Shown: piece after piece, positions 13,020-21,422 of the stretch
How positions within the stretch are numbered: position 1 is the stretch's first letter
Layout: the number at the start of each line of letters is the position of its first letter
Source: an uncultured Azospirillum sp.
Lineage (GTDB): Bacteria > Pseudomonadota > Alphaproteobacteria > RF32 > CAG-239
DNA: 23,341 bases
Assembly: GCA_947383875.1 (NCBI GenBank)
Contig: CANDEX010000019.1
Location: 1 to 23,341 of the forward strand
Reading direction: 5' to 3'
The notes under the pieces: model-generated
Told to the model about the DNA's origin: nothing
The model's database searches: none
What the model saw: only the letters and a program-made list of their open reading frames with translations
Program-made: the position numbers and the translations under genes

Positions 13020-13743
13020 AACTATTGTACCGACCTTGGAATTGCGCAATGTTGTCAAAACTTTCAAACAGGGTGAACAAAAGCTTGATGTATTGAAAGG
13101 CGTTAATTTAGAGATTATGCCGGGAGAAATTGTCGCTCTGTTAGGTCCTTCGGGATCAGGAAAGTCTACTATGTTGCAGATTGCCGGGTTGCTTGATCGT
13201 CCGACAAAGGGGGAGATATATCTTGACGGGCAGAAATGCAGCAAACTGGGTGACGGAATGCGCACGTCTTTACGGAGTGACTATTTGGGGTTTGTTTATC
13301 AGTATCATAATTTGTTGGCTGATTTTGATGCAACTGAGAATGTTATGTTGCCGCAGTTGATTGCCGGAGTTAAATATAAGACGGCGCAAGAAAAAGCACA
13401 GTGGTTGTTGTCTCGATTAAAGATGGAAAAGCGTTTTAAACATCGGCCGGCAGAATTGTCCGGTGGGGAACAGCAGCGTGTGGCGATTGCTCGCGCATTG
13501 GCGAATACGCCAAAGTTATTACTGGCTGATGAACCGACCGGGAATCTTGATCCGCGGACGTCGGATATTGTTTTTGCCGAACTGCTGTCGATTGTTAAGG
13601 AAACTGGTTTGTCGGCATTAGTGGCTACTCATAACTTTGAATTGGCTGATCGGATGGATCGTCGGGTTACTTTGGAAGACGGTAAGTTGGTGGATCATCG
13701 TAATGAAGCTTTTGCACCAACGGAAGGAGCTAATTTTTATTAA
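13012..13743 (+). CDS. lolD: Lipoprotein-releasing system ATP-binding protein LolD
   Basis: A 243-residue ABC ATPase that powers lipoprotein release with the adjacent permease. Walker A is GPSGSGKST (45-53), Q-loop FVYQ (94-97), signature LSGGEQQR (149-156), Walker B LLLADEP (169-175) and H-loop ATHN with His207. All ATPase motifs are intact. The ATG at 13012 overlaps the permease stop and has GGAGG about 9 nt upstream; the frame remains open upstream but that only reads through permease sequence. The C-terminal tail (about 15 residues ending GANFY) extends a little beyond the usual ABC fold. An EF-hand gene follows after 14 nt and is likely co-transcribed. Confidence 0.95.
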   Translation: MNKTIVPTLELRNVVKTFKQGEQKLDVLKGVNLEIMPGEIVALLGPSGSGKSTMLQIAGLLDRPTKGEIYLDGQKCSKLGDGMRTSLRSDYLGFVYQYHNLLADFDATENVMLPQLIAGVKYKTAQEKAQWLLSRLKMEKRFKHRPAELSGGEQQRVAIARALANTPKLLLADEPTGNLDPRTSDIVFAELLSIVKETGLSALVATHNFELADRMDRRVTLEDGKLVDHRNEAFAPTEGANFY

Positions 13744-13757
13744 CAGAGGAGAGGCTT

Positions 13758-14120
13758 ATGAAATATGTGTTGTGTTTAGTGGGAATCTACGTCGTTCTGT
13801 TGAGTGGGGCGGAAGCTAAATATGTTTTTCCGAAAGACCAGCCTGTTAGAAGCCGTTCTGAAGAAATTGCCTCTTATCAAATGAAAGAATATGATGAGGA
13901 TGGTGACGGGGTTTTATCTCAAGAAGAATTTGAAAAGCGTTTTGATAAGTTGACTCGTGAAGATCGTCGCAATATTCGCCGCAATAAGAAAAACGGCACC
14001 TATCTGACACCTGAAGAGCAGTTTAAGGCCATGGATAAAAATGATGACGGCAAAGTTGATGAACGCGAGCGAGCCGAATACATCCGCAAACAGCGCGACA
14101 ATGGGAATTATTTGTATTAA
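13758..14120 (+). CDS. Secreted EF-hand calcium-binding protein
   Basis: A 120-residue protein with a signal peptide (MKYVLCLVGIYVVLLSGAEA). Two EF-hand loops are complete: DEDGDGVLSQEE (46-57, ligands Asp46, Asp48, Asp50, Ser54, Glu57) and DKNDDGKVDERE (93-104, ligands Asp93, Asn95, Asp97, Asp101, Glu104). The region between is strongly basic. It should bind calcium in the periplasm or outside the cell; its partner is unknown. AGAGGAGAGG precedes the ATG, and the 14-nt gap from lolD suggests the same transcript. Pairing with the lipoprotein export system may be positional only. I do not know a specific name for this gene. Confidence 0.85.
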   Translation: MKYVLCLVGIYVVLLSGAEAKYVFPKDQPVRSRSEEIASYQMKEYDEDGDGVLSQEEFEKRFDKLTREDRRNIRRNKKNGTYLTPEEQFKAMDKNDDGKVDERERAEYIRKQRDNGNYLY

Positions 14121-14147
14121 ATTGCGGATAATTTCTTGAAAAAATGC

Positions 14148-14176
14148 TTGCAATATCCGAATCATAAGTGTATAAA
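14148..14176 (+). promoter_or_regulatory. Promoter of rpmI-rplT
   Basis: TTGCAA (14148-14153), exactly 17 nt, TATAAA (14171-14176). Transcription should begin near 14183, leaving an approximately 80-nt leader that contains a hairpin. Confidence 0.7.
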
Positions 14177-14188
14177 GCTCTTGTTTTG

Positions 14189-14223
14189 AGTATTTCAGAG
14201 CTGATATGGCATGCCTGAATACT
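14189..14223 (+). promoter_or_regulatory. Hairpin in the rpmI-rplT leader
   Basis: AGTATTTCAG pairs with CTGAATACT (9 bp with one bulged T); the loop contains the self-complementary GGCATGCC. L20 represses its own operon through leader RNA in other bacteria, so this is a reasonable candidate site, but the match to a known L20 leader is not shown. Confidence 0.35.
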
Positions 14224-14264
14224 TGTAAAGCATCCAAGATGATAACTTTTAGAAAGGAAGCAAA

Positions 14265-14462
14265 ATGCCTAAGTTGAAAACGAAAAGTTCCGCTAAGAAG
14301 CGTTTCAGCGTTACCGGAACCGGCAAACTGAAAAGAAACTTTGCTAATAAGAGACACTGCCTTTTCTGCAAAACCCAGAAAATGAAAAGACAAGCGAGAG
14401 GTACAACCCTGTTGTCAGAGTCTGATACCGTTATTGTTAAAAAGTTTTTACCGTATTTGTAG
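14265..14462 (+). CDS. rpmI: 50S ribosomal protein L35
   Basis: A 65-residue basic protein with the L35 start [20 protein letters not shown] and the [19 protein letters not shown] middle. It is part of the large ribosomal subunit. AAAGGAAG precedes the ATG. rplT follows after 12 nt. infC, which precedes rpmI in many bacteria, is not here; the EF-hand gene occupies that place. Confidence 0.97.
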   Translation: MPKLKTKSSAKKRFSVTGTGKLKRNFANKRHCLFCKTQKMKRQARGTTLLSESDTVIVKKFLPYL

Positions 14463-14474
14463 GAGGATAATCAG

Positions 14475-14834
14475 ATGTCTCGTGTTAAAAGAGGTGTAAC
14501 TGCCCGTGCTCGTCACAAAAAAGTTTTGGCTATGGCCAAAGGTTATCGTGGTCGTTCTAAAAACGTTTTCCGCGTAGCCGTTGAAAAAGTTGAAAAAGGT
14601 TTACAGTACGCTTACCGCGACCGTAAAGCCAAGAAAAGAAGTTTCCGCGCTTTGTGGATTCAAAGAATTAATGCAGCAACCCGTCTGCATGACATGACTT
14701 ATTCTCGATTTATCAGCGGGCTTAACAAAGCCGGCATTGAACTCGACCGAAAAGTCCTTGCTGATATTGCTTTGAAAGAGCCCGCTAATTTTGCTAAGCT
14801 CGTCGAAGCAGCGCAAAATGCCTTAAGCAAGTAA
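14475..14834 (+). CDS. rplT: 50S ribosomal protein L20
   Basis: A 119-residue protein with the normal L20 length. It opens [20 protein letters not shown], then [15 protein letters not shown], and has [19 protein letters not shown] and [21 protein letters not shown]20 is needed for early assembly of the 50S subunit and often represses rpmI-rplT translation. TAGGAGGA, overlapping the rpmI stop, gives a strong ribosome binding site. pheS follows after 117 nt that contain a long stem. Confidence 0.97.
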   Translation: MSRVKRGVTARARHKKVLAMAKGYRGRSKNVFRVAVEKVEKGLQYAYRDRKAKKRSFRALWIQRINAATRLHDMTYSRFISGLNKAGIELDRKVLADIALKEPANFAKLVEAAQNALSK

Positions 14835-14859
14835 TTTCTAGCATTTGGCAATTACATTA

Positions 14860-14899
14860 TACAAAGAGTTGACTGGAGGTTTCGGTTGACTCTTTTGTA
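14860..14899 (+). promoter_or_regulatory. Hairpin between rplT and pheS (terminator or attenuator-like)
   Basis: TACAAAGAGTTGAC pairs with GTTGACTCTTTTGTA over 14 pairs (two G-U pairs, one bulged T), with an 11-nt loop TGGAGGTTTCG. The right arm is T-rich and is followed by TTTTAAA, so it could weaken transcription into pheST or act in its regulation. A canonical T run is lacking. Confidence 0.45.
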
Positions 14900-14951
14900 T
14901 TTTAAATACTGTCGTCTGCCGCGGCAAGTTCAAGTATCAAGTTAAGATTTT

Positions 14952-16076
14952 ATGGTGAAGAAAATGGGAAAATATAAAAACATAGATGATGTGTCGACTG
15001 AGGCTCTGGAAAAAATTAAAGCTGCAACAAGCAGTGCTGCCTTGGAAGATGTGCGGATTGCTTTTCTGGGTAAAAACGGCAGTTTTACGGCTTTGACTAA
15101 AATGCTTGCAACTTTACCGGTTGAAGAGAAAAAAGTTTTTGGTCAGGAAGTTAATGTGGCTAAAACAAAAATCGAATCAGAACTGGCCGCCGCTAAGGAG
15201 GCTTTGGCGCGTAAGGAATTGGATGAGCAGCTGCGTCGGGAAACCATTGATGTCACCAAACCGATACGTCCTGAACAGCAAGGGCGTATTCATCCGGTCA
15301 GCAAGATTTATGAAGAAGTTGTCGCTATCTTCGGACAGATGGGATTTGAGGTTGCCGAAGGACCGGATATTGAAGATCAGTTTCATAATTTTAATGCGTT
15401 GAACACACCGGCGAACCATCCGGCGCGTCAGATGCAAGATACGTTCTATGTTTCAAATCCTGACAGTCATGATTTTGACGATAGTTATGTCGTTAGAACA
15501 CAGACATCATCTGTGCAAATCAGAACCATGGAAAACAAACGTCCGCCCATCCGGATTATTGCGCCGGGGCGTACTTATCGTTCGGATTATGATGCAACTC
15601 ATACGCCGATGTTTCATCAGGTTGAAGGGTTGGTTATTGACAAGAATATTACAATGGCGCACCTCAAAGGCTGTTTGTATGATTTTGTGAAAGCCTTTTT
15701 TGAACTGGATGAATTGCCTGTTCGTTATCGTCCGTCTTATTTCCCGTTTACGGAGCCTTCAGCGGAAATGGATATCGGTTGTTTGAAAACCAAAACCGAG
15801 CTGAAAATCGGTGCCGGCGATGATTGGTTGGAAATTTTAGGCTGTGGTATGGTGCACCCGAATGTTTTACGAGCCGGAGGGATTGATCCTGATGAATATC
15901 AGGGGTTTGCTTTCGGTGTCGGTATGGACAGATTGGCGATGCTTAAATATGGTATTCCGGATTTGCGCACGTTTTTTGAGTCAGATGTCAGATGGTTAAA
16001 GCATTATGGTTTTGTTCCCTTAGATGAATCATCAATGACAGGTGGTTTGAGTAATAACGGCGGTGCGCAGAGATAG
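14952..16076 (+). CDS. pheS: Phenylalanine-tRNA ligase alpha subunit
   Basis: A 374-residue catalytic subunit of the class II synthetase that charges tRNA-Phe. An N-terminal coiled-coil runs over about residues 1-90. The catalytic core shows HPVSKIYEEVVAIFGQMGFE, the motif 2 region RTYRSDYDATHTPMFHQVEG, YFPFTEPSAEMDI, and motif 3 GFAFGVGMDRLAMLKYGI. ATG 14952 gives the longest form; ATG 14964 with GGTGAAG before it is an alternative four codons later. The last ~20 residues (Ser- and Gly-rich, ending GGAQR) extend a little past the usual end. pheT follows after 11 nt. Confidence 0.96.
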   Translation: MVKKMGKYKNIDDVSTEALEKIKAATSSAALEDVRIAFLGKNGSFTALTKMLATLPVEEKKVFGQEVNVAKTKIESELAAAKEALARKELDEQLRRETIDVTKPIRPEQQGRIHPVSKIYEEVVAIFGQMGFEVAEGPDIEDQFHNFNALNTPANHPARQMQDTFYVSNPDSHDFDDSYVVRTQTSSVQIRTMENKRPPIRIIAPGRTYRSDYDATHTPMFHQVEGLVIDKNITMAHLKGCLYDFVKAFFELDELPVRYRPSYFPFTEPSAEMDIGCLKTKTELKIGAGDDWLEILGCGMVHPNVLRAGGIDPDEYQGFAFGVGMDRLAMLKYGIPDLRTFFESDVRWLKHYGFVPLDESSMTGGLSNNGGAQR

Positions 16077-16087
16077 GAGAAGCAGAG

Positions 16088-18475
16088 ATGAAATTTACAT
16101 TATCTTGGTTAAAAGAACATTTGGACACTTCGGCAACGATTGATGAAATAGCCGAAACTCTTACAAAAATCGGCCTCGAAGTTGAGGAAGTTTTTAATCC
16201 TGCCGCCAACTTAAAAGACTTTGTTACAGCAAAGGTTGAAAGTTGTGAGATGCATCCGGATTCCGATCATTTACATTTACTGGCGGTTAATGATGGTAAA
16301 CAGACTTTGCAAGTTGTTTGTGGGGCTCCGAATGTTAAGAAAGATATGGTTGGTATTTTTGCTCCCGTTGGTGCGGTTATTCCTTGTTATAATGAGGTGC
16401 TGAAGGTTGGTAAAATCCGCGGCGTGGAAAGTTTCGGGATGATGTGCTCGGAAAAAGAGTTGGGCATCGGTGAGGATCACCATGGTATTATTGAACTGCC
16501 GACAGATACTCCGATTGGTGTTTCGGCAGCTGAGGTTTTGCCGATTGATCCGGTCATTGAAATTGCGATTACGCCGAATCGTGCCGAGTGTTTGGGGGTA
16601 CGAGGCGTGGCACGAGATTTGGCAGCCGCCGGACTTGGAGCTCTTAAACCTTTAAATATCCGTAAGATTGACGGCACCTTCCAAAGCCCGATTAAAGTTA
16701 AAGTTGAAGATTTTAACGCTTGCCCAACGTATGTCGGACGTTATATCCGCAATGTTAATAATAAGGCAGAAACACCTAAATGGATGAAAGATCGATTGAC
16801 AGCTGTCGGTTTGCGTTCAATTTCTCCGTTAGTAGATATTACCAACTATATCAATTATGATATGGCGCGTCCGTTGCATGTTTTTGATGCTGATAAGCTT
16901 AAAGGCGATGTCACTGTGCGTATGGCCAAAGACGGTGAAAAATTTGTCTCTTTGGAAGAAAAAGAATATGCTTTGGATTGCAAATCTTTAGGGATTTGTG
17001 ATGATGAGGGCGTGCAATGTTTAGGCGGTATTATGGGCGGTGCTGAAAAAGGTTGTACAGCAGAGACTAAAAACGTCTTTCTTGAATGCGCATTGTTTGT
17101 TCCTGAATGTATTGCCCGTACTGGACGGCATTTCCAGATTGATTCCGACTCTCGTTATCGTTATGAGCGTTGGGTTGATCCCAAATCAAATGTTTTAGGT
17201 TCTGACTATGCTGCCCAGCTTATTACTGAAATTTGTGGCGGTGAGGTCAGTGAAATGATGGTTGAGGGCGCAGAGAATTGCGCTGAGCGTGTGGCTTATT
17301 TGCGTCCGTCACGGATGAAAGATTTTGTTGGTTTGGAAATCCATACAGATCAGATAATTGATATTTTAAATAAGCTAGGGTTTAAAACTTCTGTTGAAGC
17401 TGATGGTCGGATTAAAGCCGTTTCCCCGACTTGGCGCGGAGATATTGAAGGAGAGCACGATTTGGTAGAAGAAGTTGTGCGGATGGTTGGGCTGGATAAT
17501 ATTCCGGCGGAATCTCTGCCGCATGATAAATTGCCGAAACAAACGTTATCTCCTGCACAGCAGCGCGTGGTGACGGTTAAGCATGAATTGGCAGGCAGAG
17601 GAATGTTGGAAACCGTTACTTGGAGTTTTACAGACAGTAAATTGGCTGAAGATTATCGTCGTTCTGATGATGTTGTTTTGCTGATGAATCCGATTTCAGC
17701 GGAACTTGACGAGATGCGCCCATCGGTTTTGCCTAATTTGTTAATGGGGGCAAAGAATAATATTGCTCGTGGTTATGGTAATGTGGCTTTATTTGAGGTT
17801 GGCCCGGAATTTCATGGTCGCAAGCCGGGACAGCAAACTCTGGTTGCTGCCGGTGTGCGGGTTGGAATGACTTCTAAAAAACATTGGGCCGGAGAAGCCA
17901 GAGCTTATGATGTGTTTGATGTTAAGGCGGATGCTTTGGCTGCAATTGCCGCAGCAAACGGCCCATTTGAAAATGCACAAATCACAATGGATGCTCCTGC
18001 TTATTATCATCCGGGACGCAGCGGTGTGTTGCGGTTGGGTAAAAATGTGTTGGCTTATTTTGGCGAACTTCATCCCAGTGTGGCTAAAAAAGCCGGTTTG
18101 AAACAGCGTGTTTATGCTTTTGAGGTCTATCTGGATAATATTCCTTTGCCGCGTGACAGCCAGGGTAAAGCGCGTAAGAAATTGCAGTTGCACTCTTTGC
18201 AGCCGGTCGAAAAAGATTTGGCTTTTCTGGTAGATAAAAAAGTTAAAGCAATAGATGTGATTACTGCGGCTAAGAATGCTGATCGCAATGTAATTACAGA
18301 TGTCAGAGTATTTGACGTTTATGGCGAAGATACTGACGGTGATAAGAAGTCTATTGCGATTTCGGTAACTTTCCAGCCGGTTGAAAAAACATTCAGCGAT
18401 CAGGAATTGGAAGTTCTGATGAAAAAAGTTGAAAAATCTGTTACGGATAAAACCGGCGGCAGTTTGCGTCAGTAA
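16088..18475 (+). CDS. pheT: Phenylalanine-tRNA ligase beta subunit
   Basis: A 795-residue protein of the standard PheT length. It starts MKFTLSWLKEHLDTSATIDE, followed by the tRNA-binding OB fold (about 40-150; VTAKVESCEMHPDSDHLHLL and VVCGAPNVKKDMVG). The B3/B4 editing region contains SISPLVDITNYINYDMARPLH and DSDSRYRYERWVDP. The B5 and core-like domains follow, with SPTWRGDIEGEHDLVEEVVR. The C-terminal FDX-ACB domain starts around SLQPVEKDLAFLVDKKVKA and ends near SLRQ. It pairs with PheS as an alpha2-beta2 enzyme. AGGAG precedes the ATG. A strong terminator follows 15 nt after the stop. Confidence 0.97.
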   Translation: MKFTLSWLKEHLDTSATIDEIAETLTKIGLEVEEVFNPAANLKDFVTAKVESCEMHPDSDHLHLLAVNDGKQTLQVVCGAPNVKKDMVGIFAPVGAVIPCYNEVLKVGKIRGVESFGMMCSEKELGIGEDHHGIIELPTDTPIGVSAAEVLPIDPVIEIAITPNRAECLGVRGVARDLAAAGLGALKPLNIRKIDGTFQSPIKVKVEDFNACPTYVGRYIRNVNNKAETPKWMKDRLTAVGLRSISPLVDITNYINYDMARPLHVFDADKLKGDVTVRMAKDGEKFVSLEEKEYALDCKSLGICDDEGVQCLGGIMGGAEKGCTAETKNVFLECALFVPECIARTGRHFQIDSDSRYRYERWVDPKSNVLGSDYAAQLITEICGGEVSEMMVEGAENCAERVAYLRPSRMKDFVGLEIHTDQIIDILNKLGFKTSVEADGRIKAVSPTWRGDIEGEHDLVEEVVRMVGLDNIPAESLPHDKLPKQTLSPAQQRVVTVKHELAGRGMLETVTWSFTDSKLAEDYRRSDDVVLLMNPISAELDEMRPSVLPNLLMGAKNNIARGYGNVALFEVGPEFHGRKPGQQTLVAAGVRVGMTSKKHWAGEARAYDVFDVKADALAAIAAANGPFENAQITMDAPAYYHPGRSGVLRLGKNVLAYFGELHPSVAKKAGLKQRVYAFEVYLDNIPLPRDSQGKARKKLQLHSLQPVEKDLAFLVDKKVKAIDVITAAKNADRNVITDVRVFDVYGEDTDGDKKSIAISVTFQPVEKTFSDQELEVLMKKVEKSVTDKTGGSLRQ

Positions 18476-18490
18476 GTTTTTGGGTAGTCT

Positions 18491-18519
18491 AAAACCCCGC
18501 CATTAGGCGGGGTTTTTTT
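18491..18519 (+). terminator. Rho-independent terminator of pheST
   Basis: AAAACCCCGCC, loop ATTA, GGCGGGG, then seven T. A GC-rich stem right after pheT. Confidence 0.95.
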
Positions 18520-18550
18520 AGCCAAAAATAAAAGGTATGGTAATATTTAT

Positions 18551-18579
18551 TTGACAAACAATGAAAATAATGCTACTCT
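18551..18579 (+). promoter_or_regulatory. Likely promoter of the Cys-rich gene cluster
   Basis: A perfect -35 TTGACA (18551-18556), 17-nt spacer and a weak -10 TACTCT (18574-18579). The alternative TATAAA at 18581 is 24 nt from the -35, which is too far. The leader would be about 30 nt. Confidence 0.5.
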
Positions 18580-18615
18580 GTATAAAGACAAGGTTCAGTT
18601 ATACAGAGGTGTATT

Positions 18616-19635
18616 ATGAGAAAAGTTCTGACGATAAGCATATCGGCGCTGTTGACGGGCTTAGGTTCCCAAGCGGCGTATTCAACACTGATAACCACGA
18701 ATGAGAATGTTTCCCATCAATACACGCACCTCACAGAAACATATCAAAGCCAAACCTTTGAATCGTTGTCTCAGGCTGTTCTTTTTTCGGAGCAGCCTGC
18801 CTTAAACGCTTCATATAAACTTGCGGCGGTGCATTTTATTACTGATAATGGAGAGGTAATTTTTTTAGGGCAAACAGAATTCAAAGATGAAACAATTATC
18901 CGCTGTCAAAGTCTGGGGTATACCTTAACCTCTTGTGGCAGTGGTTCCCCTAAGGAGGTTTGCCCGTATAATTCATCGTATTTCAAATCCTGTTGTTCGG
19001 CGGATTATAAATATGATGCGGATGATTGTGTTTTTCCTCTGACCAAAAGCACAGACACTTGTGGTGGCAAATACAGTTGTTACTGCGATACGGCTTTATA
19101 TCCAGTGACTGGTTGTACATCTCCGCAAATACCTCAAAGCGGCAGCGGGTCAAGCTGTGTCTTTGGCGGAAAGACGTACTATGCCGGTTGTGCTTGTCCT
19201 GACAGTTATATCGAAACCTGTTCCGGAAATAATTTACAGGGAAAAGGGAGCGGCTGTTCTCAAAACGGAGAAACCAGATATATGTCCTGCGAATGTAAAT
19301 CCGGTTACAATTTGACTTGTACGGGGGAAGGAAGCTCGCCGCTCAACCCGACAGATTATTGCTTGTTGAACGGAATTAAATATTACAATACCTGTAAGGT
19401 TTGTGAGAAGCGGTGCCAGGTTGCGGAAGAGGATAAGTTGCCCAATATTATTTATGAGTATGAAGAGTGTTCTCAAAAATATTGTGATATTGGTTGTGCT
19501 GTTGGTTATGTCGATTGGTGTGTAAAGCCGGAGATTGATTGTGTGAAGTTAGGTTATGTAAAGACGGTCAATGAATGTCTTAACGGCTATCTGAAGTGTC
19601 CATATAATTCTACCGCGGTGTTTTGTGAAGATTAG
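18616..19635 (+). CDS. Secreted cysteine-rich repeat protein
   Basis: A 339-residue protein with a signal peptide (about residues 1-20, ending GSQA). Residues 21-95 have no cysteine; from residue 97 onward I count 30. Three tandem units (about 181-203, 214-236, 249-267) follow C-x2-x-G-x2-(Y)Y-x2-C-x-C, as in CVFGGKTYYAGCAC and CSQNGETRYMSCEC. Two copies of a second module, C-x-(S/K)-LGY...C...CPYNS, lie at 97-127 and 309-337; the same module occurs once in each of the next two proteins. It is probably a disulfide-rich extracellular or surface protein; function unknown. AGAGGTG precedes the ATG. It heads a three-gene cluster with 11-nt and 18-nt gaps. Confidence 0.75.
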   Translation: MRKVLTISISALLTGLGSQAAYSTLITTNENVSHQYTHLTETYQSQTFESLSQAVLFSEQPALNASYKLAAVHFITDNGEVIFLGQTEFKDETIIRCQSLGYTLTSCGSGSPKEVCPYNSSYFKSCCSADYKYDADDCVFPLTKSTDTCGGKYSCYCDTALYPVTGCTSPQIPQSGSGSSCVFGGKTYYAGCACPDSYIETCSGNNLQGKGSGCSQNGETRYMSCECKSGYNLTCTGEGSSPLNPTDYCLLNGIKYYNTCKVCEKRCQVAEEDKLPNIIYEYEECSQKYCDIGCAVGYVDWCVKPEIDCVKLGYVKTVNECLNGYLKCPYNSTAVFCED

Positions 19636-19646
19636 GGAGAATATCA

Positions 19647-20432
19647 ATGAAAAGATTAAGTTTATTACTGATGATTGGTACAATTATTTCTCCTTGTTTT
19701 GTGATGGCTGAGGATTGTCAAACAGTTTCTGATTGTGCCAGTTTAGGATTTACTGTGGATGCATCCAAATGCACGGGTAGTGCTCTTAAGTGTCCATGGG
19801 ATATAACAAAGGCTGCGTGTGATGATTCCGTAAAAACGCCTTTGCCGATATTATACGGAGATGGTACGGTAGCGGCTAAAATAATTAAAGATAAAACGCC
19901 GATTGGGGTTGTTTTTGATGAAACTAACAGACTTGCATTTGCTCTGACGGAAGTAATTAAAGGCTATAAAAGGTTGATGAATAAGGAGTATGATATACCG
20001 GAATTAACGAATTGTCCTGTAGAGGAATTCAATATTTGTGATGTGGATGGGCGTGCTAACACAACAATCTTACTCAATTGCGGTGACAATTGCGGAGGTA
20101 CGCCGGCTGCAACACTGGTAAATGATTATCAACCAGCTGGTTGCACCAAGGATTTTTGTAAAAAGACAAATTGGTTTTTGCCCAGTATGAGAGATTTCTT
20201 AAATATCCATTCTGTAAAATTTCATATGGATGAGACATTGACATTGTTAAAAAGTTATGGAGCGACCACTATGGGCATGCGGTGGTATGTCTCTTCCAAC
20301 GAGGCAATTCCTGAGTCTGGATATGGGGTAGGGCGGGCTTACGGAATAGGTGGAATGGATGCAACTAAAGGTGTAGATACGGCGTTCAAGGCTCGAGATT
20401 CTTATTATATACGTCCTGCGGTGAAATATTAG
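19647..20432 (+). CDS. Secreted protein with Cys module and DUF1566-like domain
   Basis: A 261-residue protein. The signal peptide is cleaved after about Ala21. The Cys module DCASLGFTVDASKC...KCPWD is at residues 29-58. Then comes LPILYGDGTVAAKIIKDKTP with GVVFDETNRLAFAL (66-100), and a C-terminal part with WFLPSMRDF (176-184), WYVSSNEA (213-220) and YYIRPAVKY. That C-terminal pattern (W-x-LPS-x-x-(D/E), W-(S/V)-S, RPV) resembles DUF1566/Lcl-type domains seen in surface proteins. It is a clear paralogue of the next gene. GGGAG lies 7 nt before ATG 19647. Binding partner and role are unknown. Confidence 0.75.
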   Translation: MKRLSLLLMIGTIISPCFVMAEDCQTVSDCASLGFTVDASKCTGSALKCPWDITKAACDDSVKTPLPILYGDGTVAAKIIKDKTPIGVVFDETNRLAFALTEVIKGYKRLMNKEYDIPELTNCPVEEFNICDVDGRANTTILLNCGDNCGGTPAATLVNDYQPAGCTKDFCKKTNWFLPSMRDFLNIHSVKFHMDETLTLLKSYGATTMGMRWYVSSNEAIPESGYGVGRAYGIGGMDATKGVDTAFKARDSYYIRPAVKY

Positions 20433-20450
20433 TATCAAAGGAGAATGAAG

Positions 20451-21422
20451 ATGCGAAATTATAAATGCAGTATGATTTTTTTCGGAATTTTATTTCTTCT
20501 TGGAGGGGAAACTGTAAACGGAAGTGTTTTTGCGCAGGAACAGTCTGGGTATAATTCACTTCTGGATAAAGGAAATTTGACTACAAAGCCAATTTATACG
20601 GTTAATGGTTGGGATGGAGTATCTCCGGTGGTTTTTGATGATGAAATTTTGCAATCGCATTGCCTTCCTGTGTTAGATTGTGCATCGTTAGGATATACGA
20701 TGTCTGTAGCTGACTGTCAGGGAAAAGTGACGGCAAAATGTCCAACAGGAGATGAAGTGTTTTGTAAAGGGGAGATACGTCATCCGGAATTACCAATTTT
20801 GTATGGTGATGGTACAGTCAGTATGAAGATTATCTCCGGTAAGACGCCTATTGGTATTGTTTTTGATGAAATTAATAAATTGGCGATAGCATTGACTGAT
20901 GTTGATGGAAAAGGAAAACCTAATATTGTGAGTATCAATTGGTCGGATCAAGAATGCAATACTCCGGATTTAGAGCTTTGTGATAATATTACAGAGGGAA
21001 CAAATATCGATTCAAGTGTGGAGAATTGTGAACCGGATGGTCGTCAGAATACGACAGCTATTTTATCAAGTCCGTGTGATGGTTTGACAGTTTCAGCGGC
21101 GATGGCCTGTGATAAATATCAACCAACAGGATGCAGGCAGGTTTTTTGTATGAAAACTAAATGGTTTTTGCCGAGTATGCGTGATTTACAGAATATGTAT
21201 ATAAAGCGAAAATCAATAGATGCCACCCTTAAACTTTTGAGTAATTTGGGTGCGACAACAATAGGAAGCAAATGGTATTGGTCTTCTAATGAAGCATCTT
21301 CTCAATATGAAGCCAATCATGTTTGGCATTATTTAATGTATAGTGGCAAAAGGGAAAAAAGTTATAAAGGAGCATATAGCTTTAGCTATGTTAGACCAGT
21401 TGTCCATTATGGCGGAGCATAG
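20451..21422 (+). CDS. Secreted protein with Cys module and DUF1566-like domain (paralogue)
   Basis: A 323-residue paralogue of the preceding protein. A signal peptide covers about residues 1-28 (ending VFA). An extra ~45-residue segment precedes the Cys module DCASLGYTMSVADC...KCPTG (76-105). Shared blocks follow: LPILYGDGTVSMKIISGKTP with GIVFDEINKLAIAL, then WFLPSMRDLQNMY, WYWSSNEAS and SYVRPVVHY. ATG 20451 is preferred because AAGGAG is 7 nt upstream; ATG 20445 is only 1 nt from it. It lies 18 nt after its paralogue, so local duplication of the gene is likely. Last gene of the cluster, convergent with the minus-strand gene ending at 21470. Confidence 0.75.
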   Translation: MRNYKCSMIFFGILFLLGGETVNGSVFAQEQSGYNSLLDKGNLTTKPIYTVNGWDGVSPVVFDDEILQSHCLPVLDCASLGYTMSVADCQGKVTAKCPTGDEVFCKGEIRHPELPILYGDGTVSMKIISGKTPIGIVFDEINKLAIALTDVDGKGKPNIVSINWSDQECNTPDLELCDNITEGTNIDSSVENCEPDGRQNTTAILSSPCDGLTVSAAMACDKYQPTGCRQVFCMKTKWFLPSMRDLQNMYIKRKSIDATLKLLSNLGATTIGSKWYWSSNEASSQYEANHVWHYLMYSGKREKSYKGAYSFSYVRPVVHYGGA

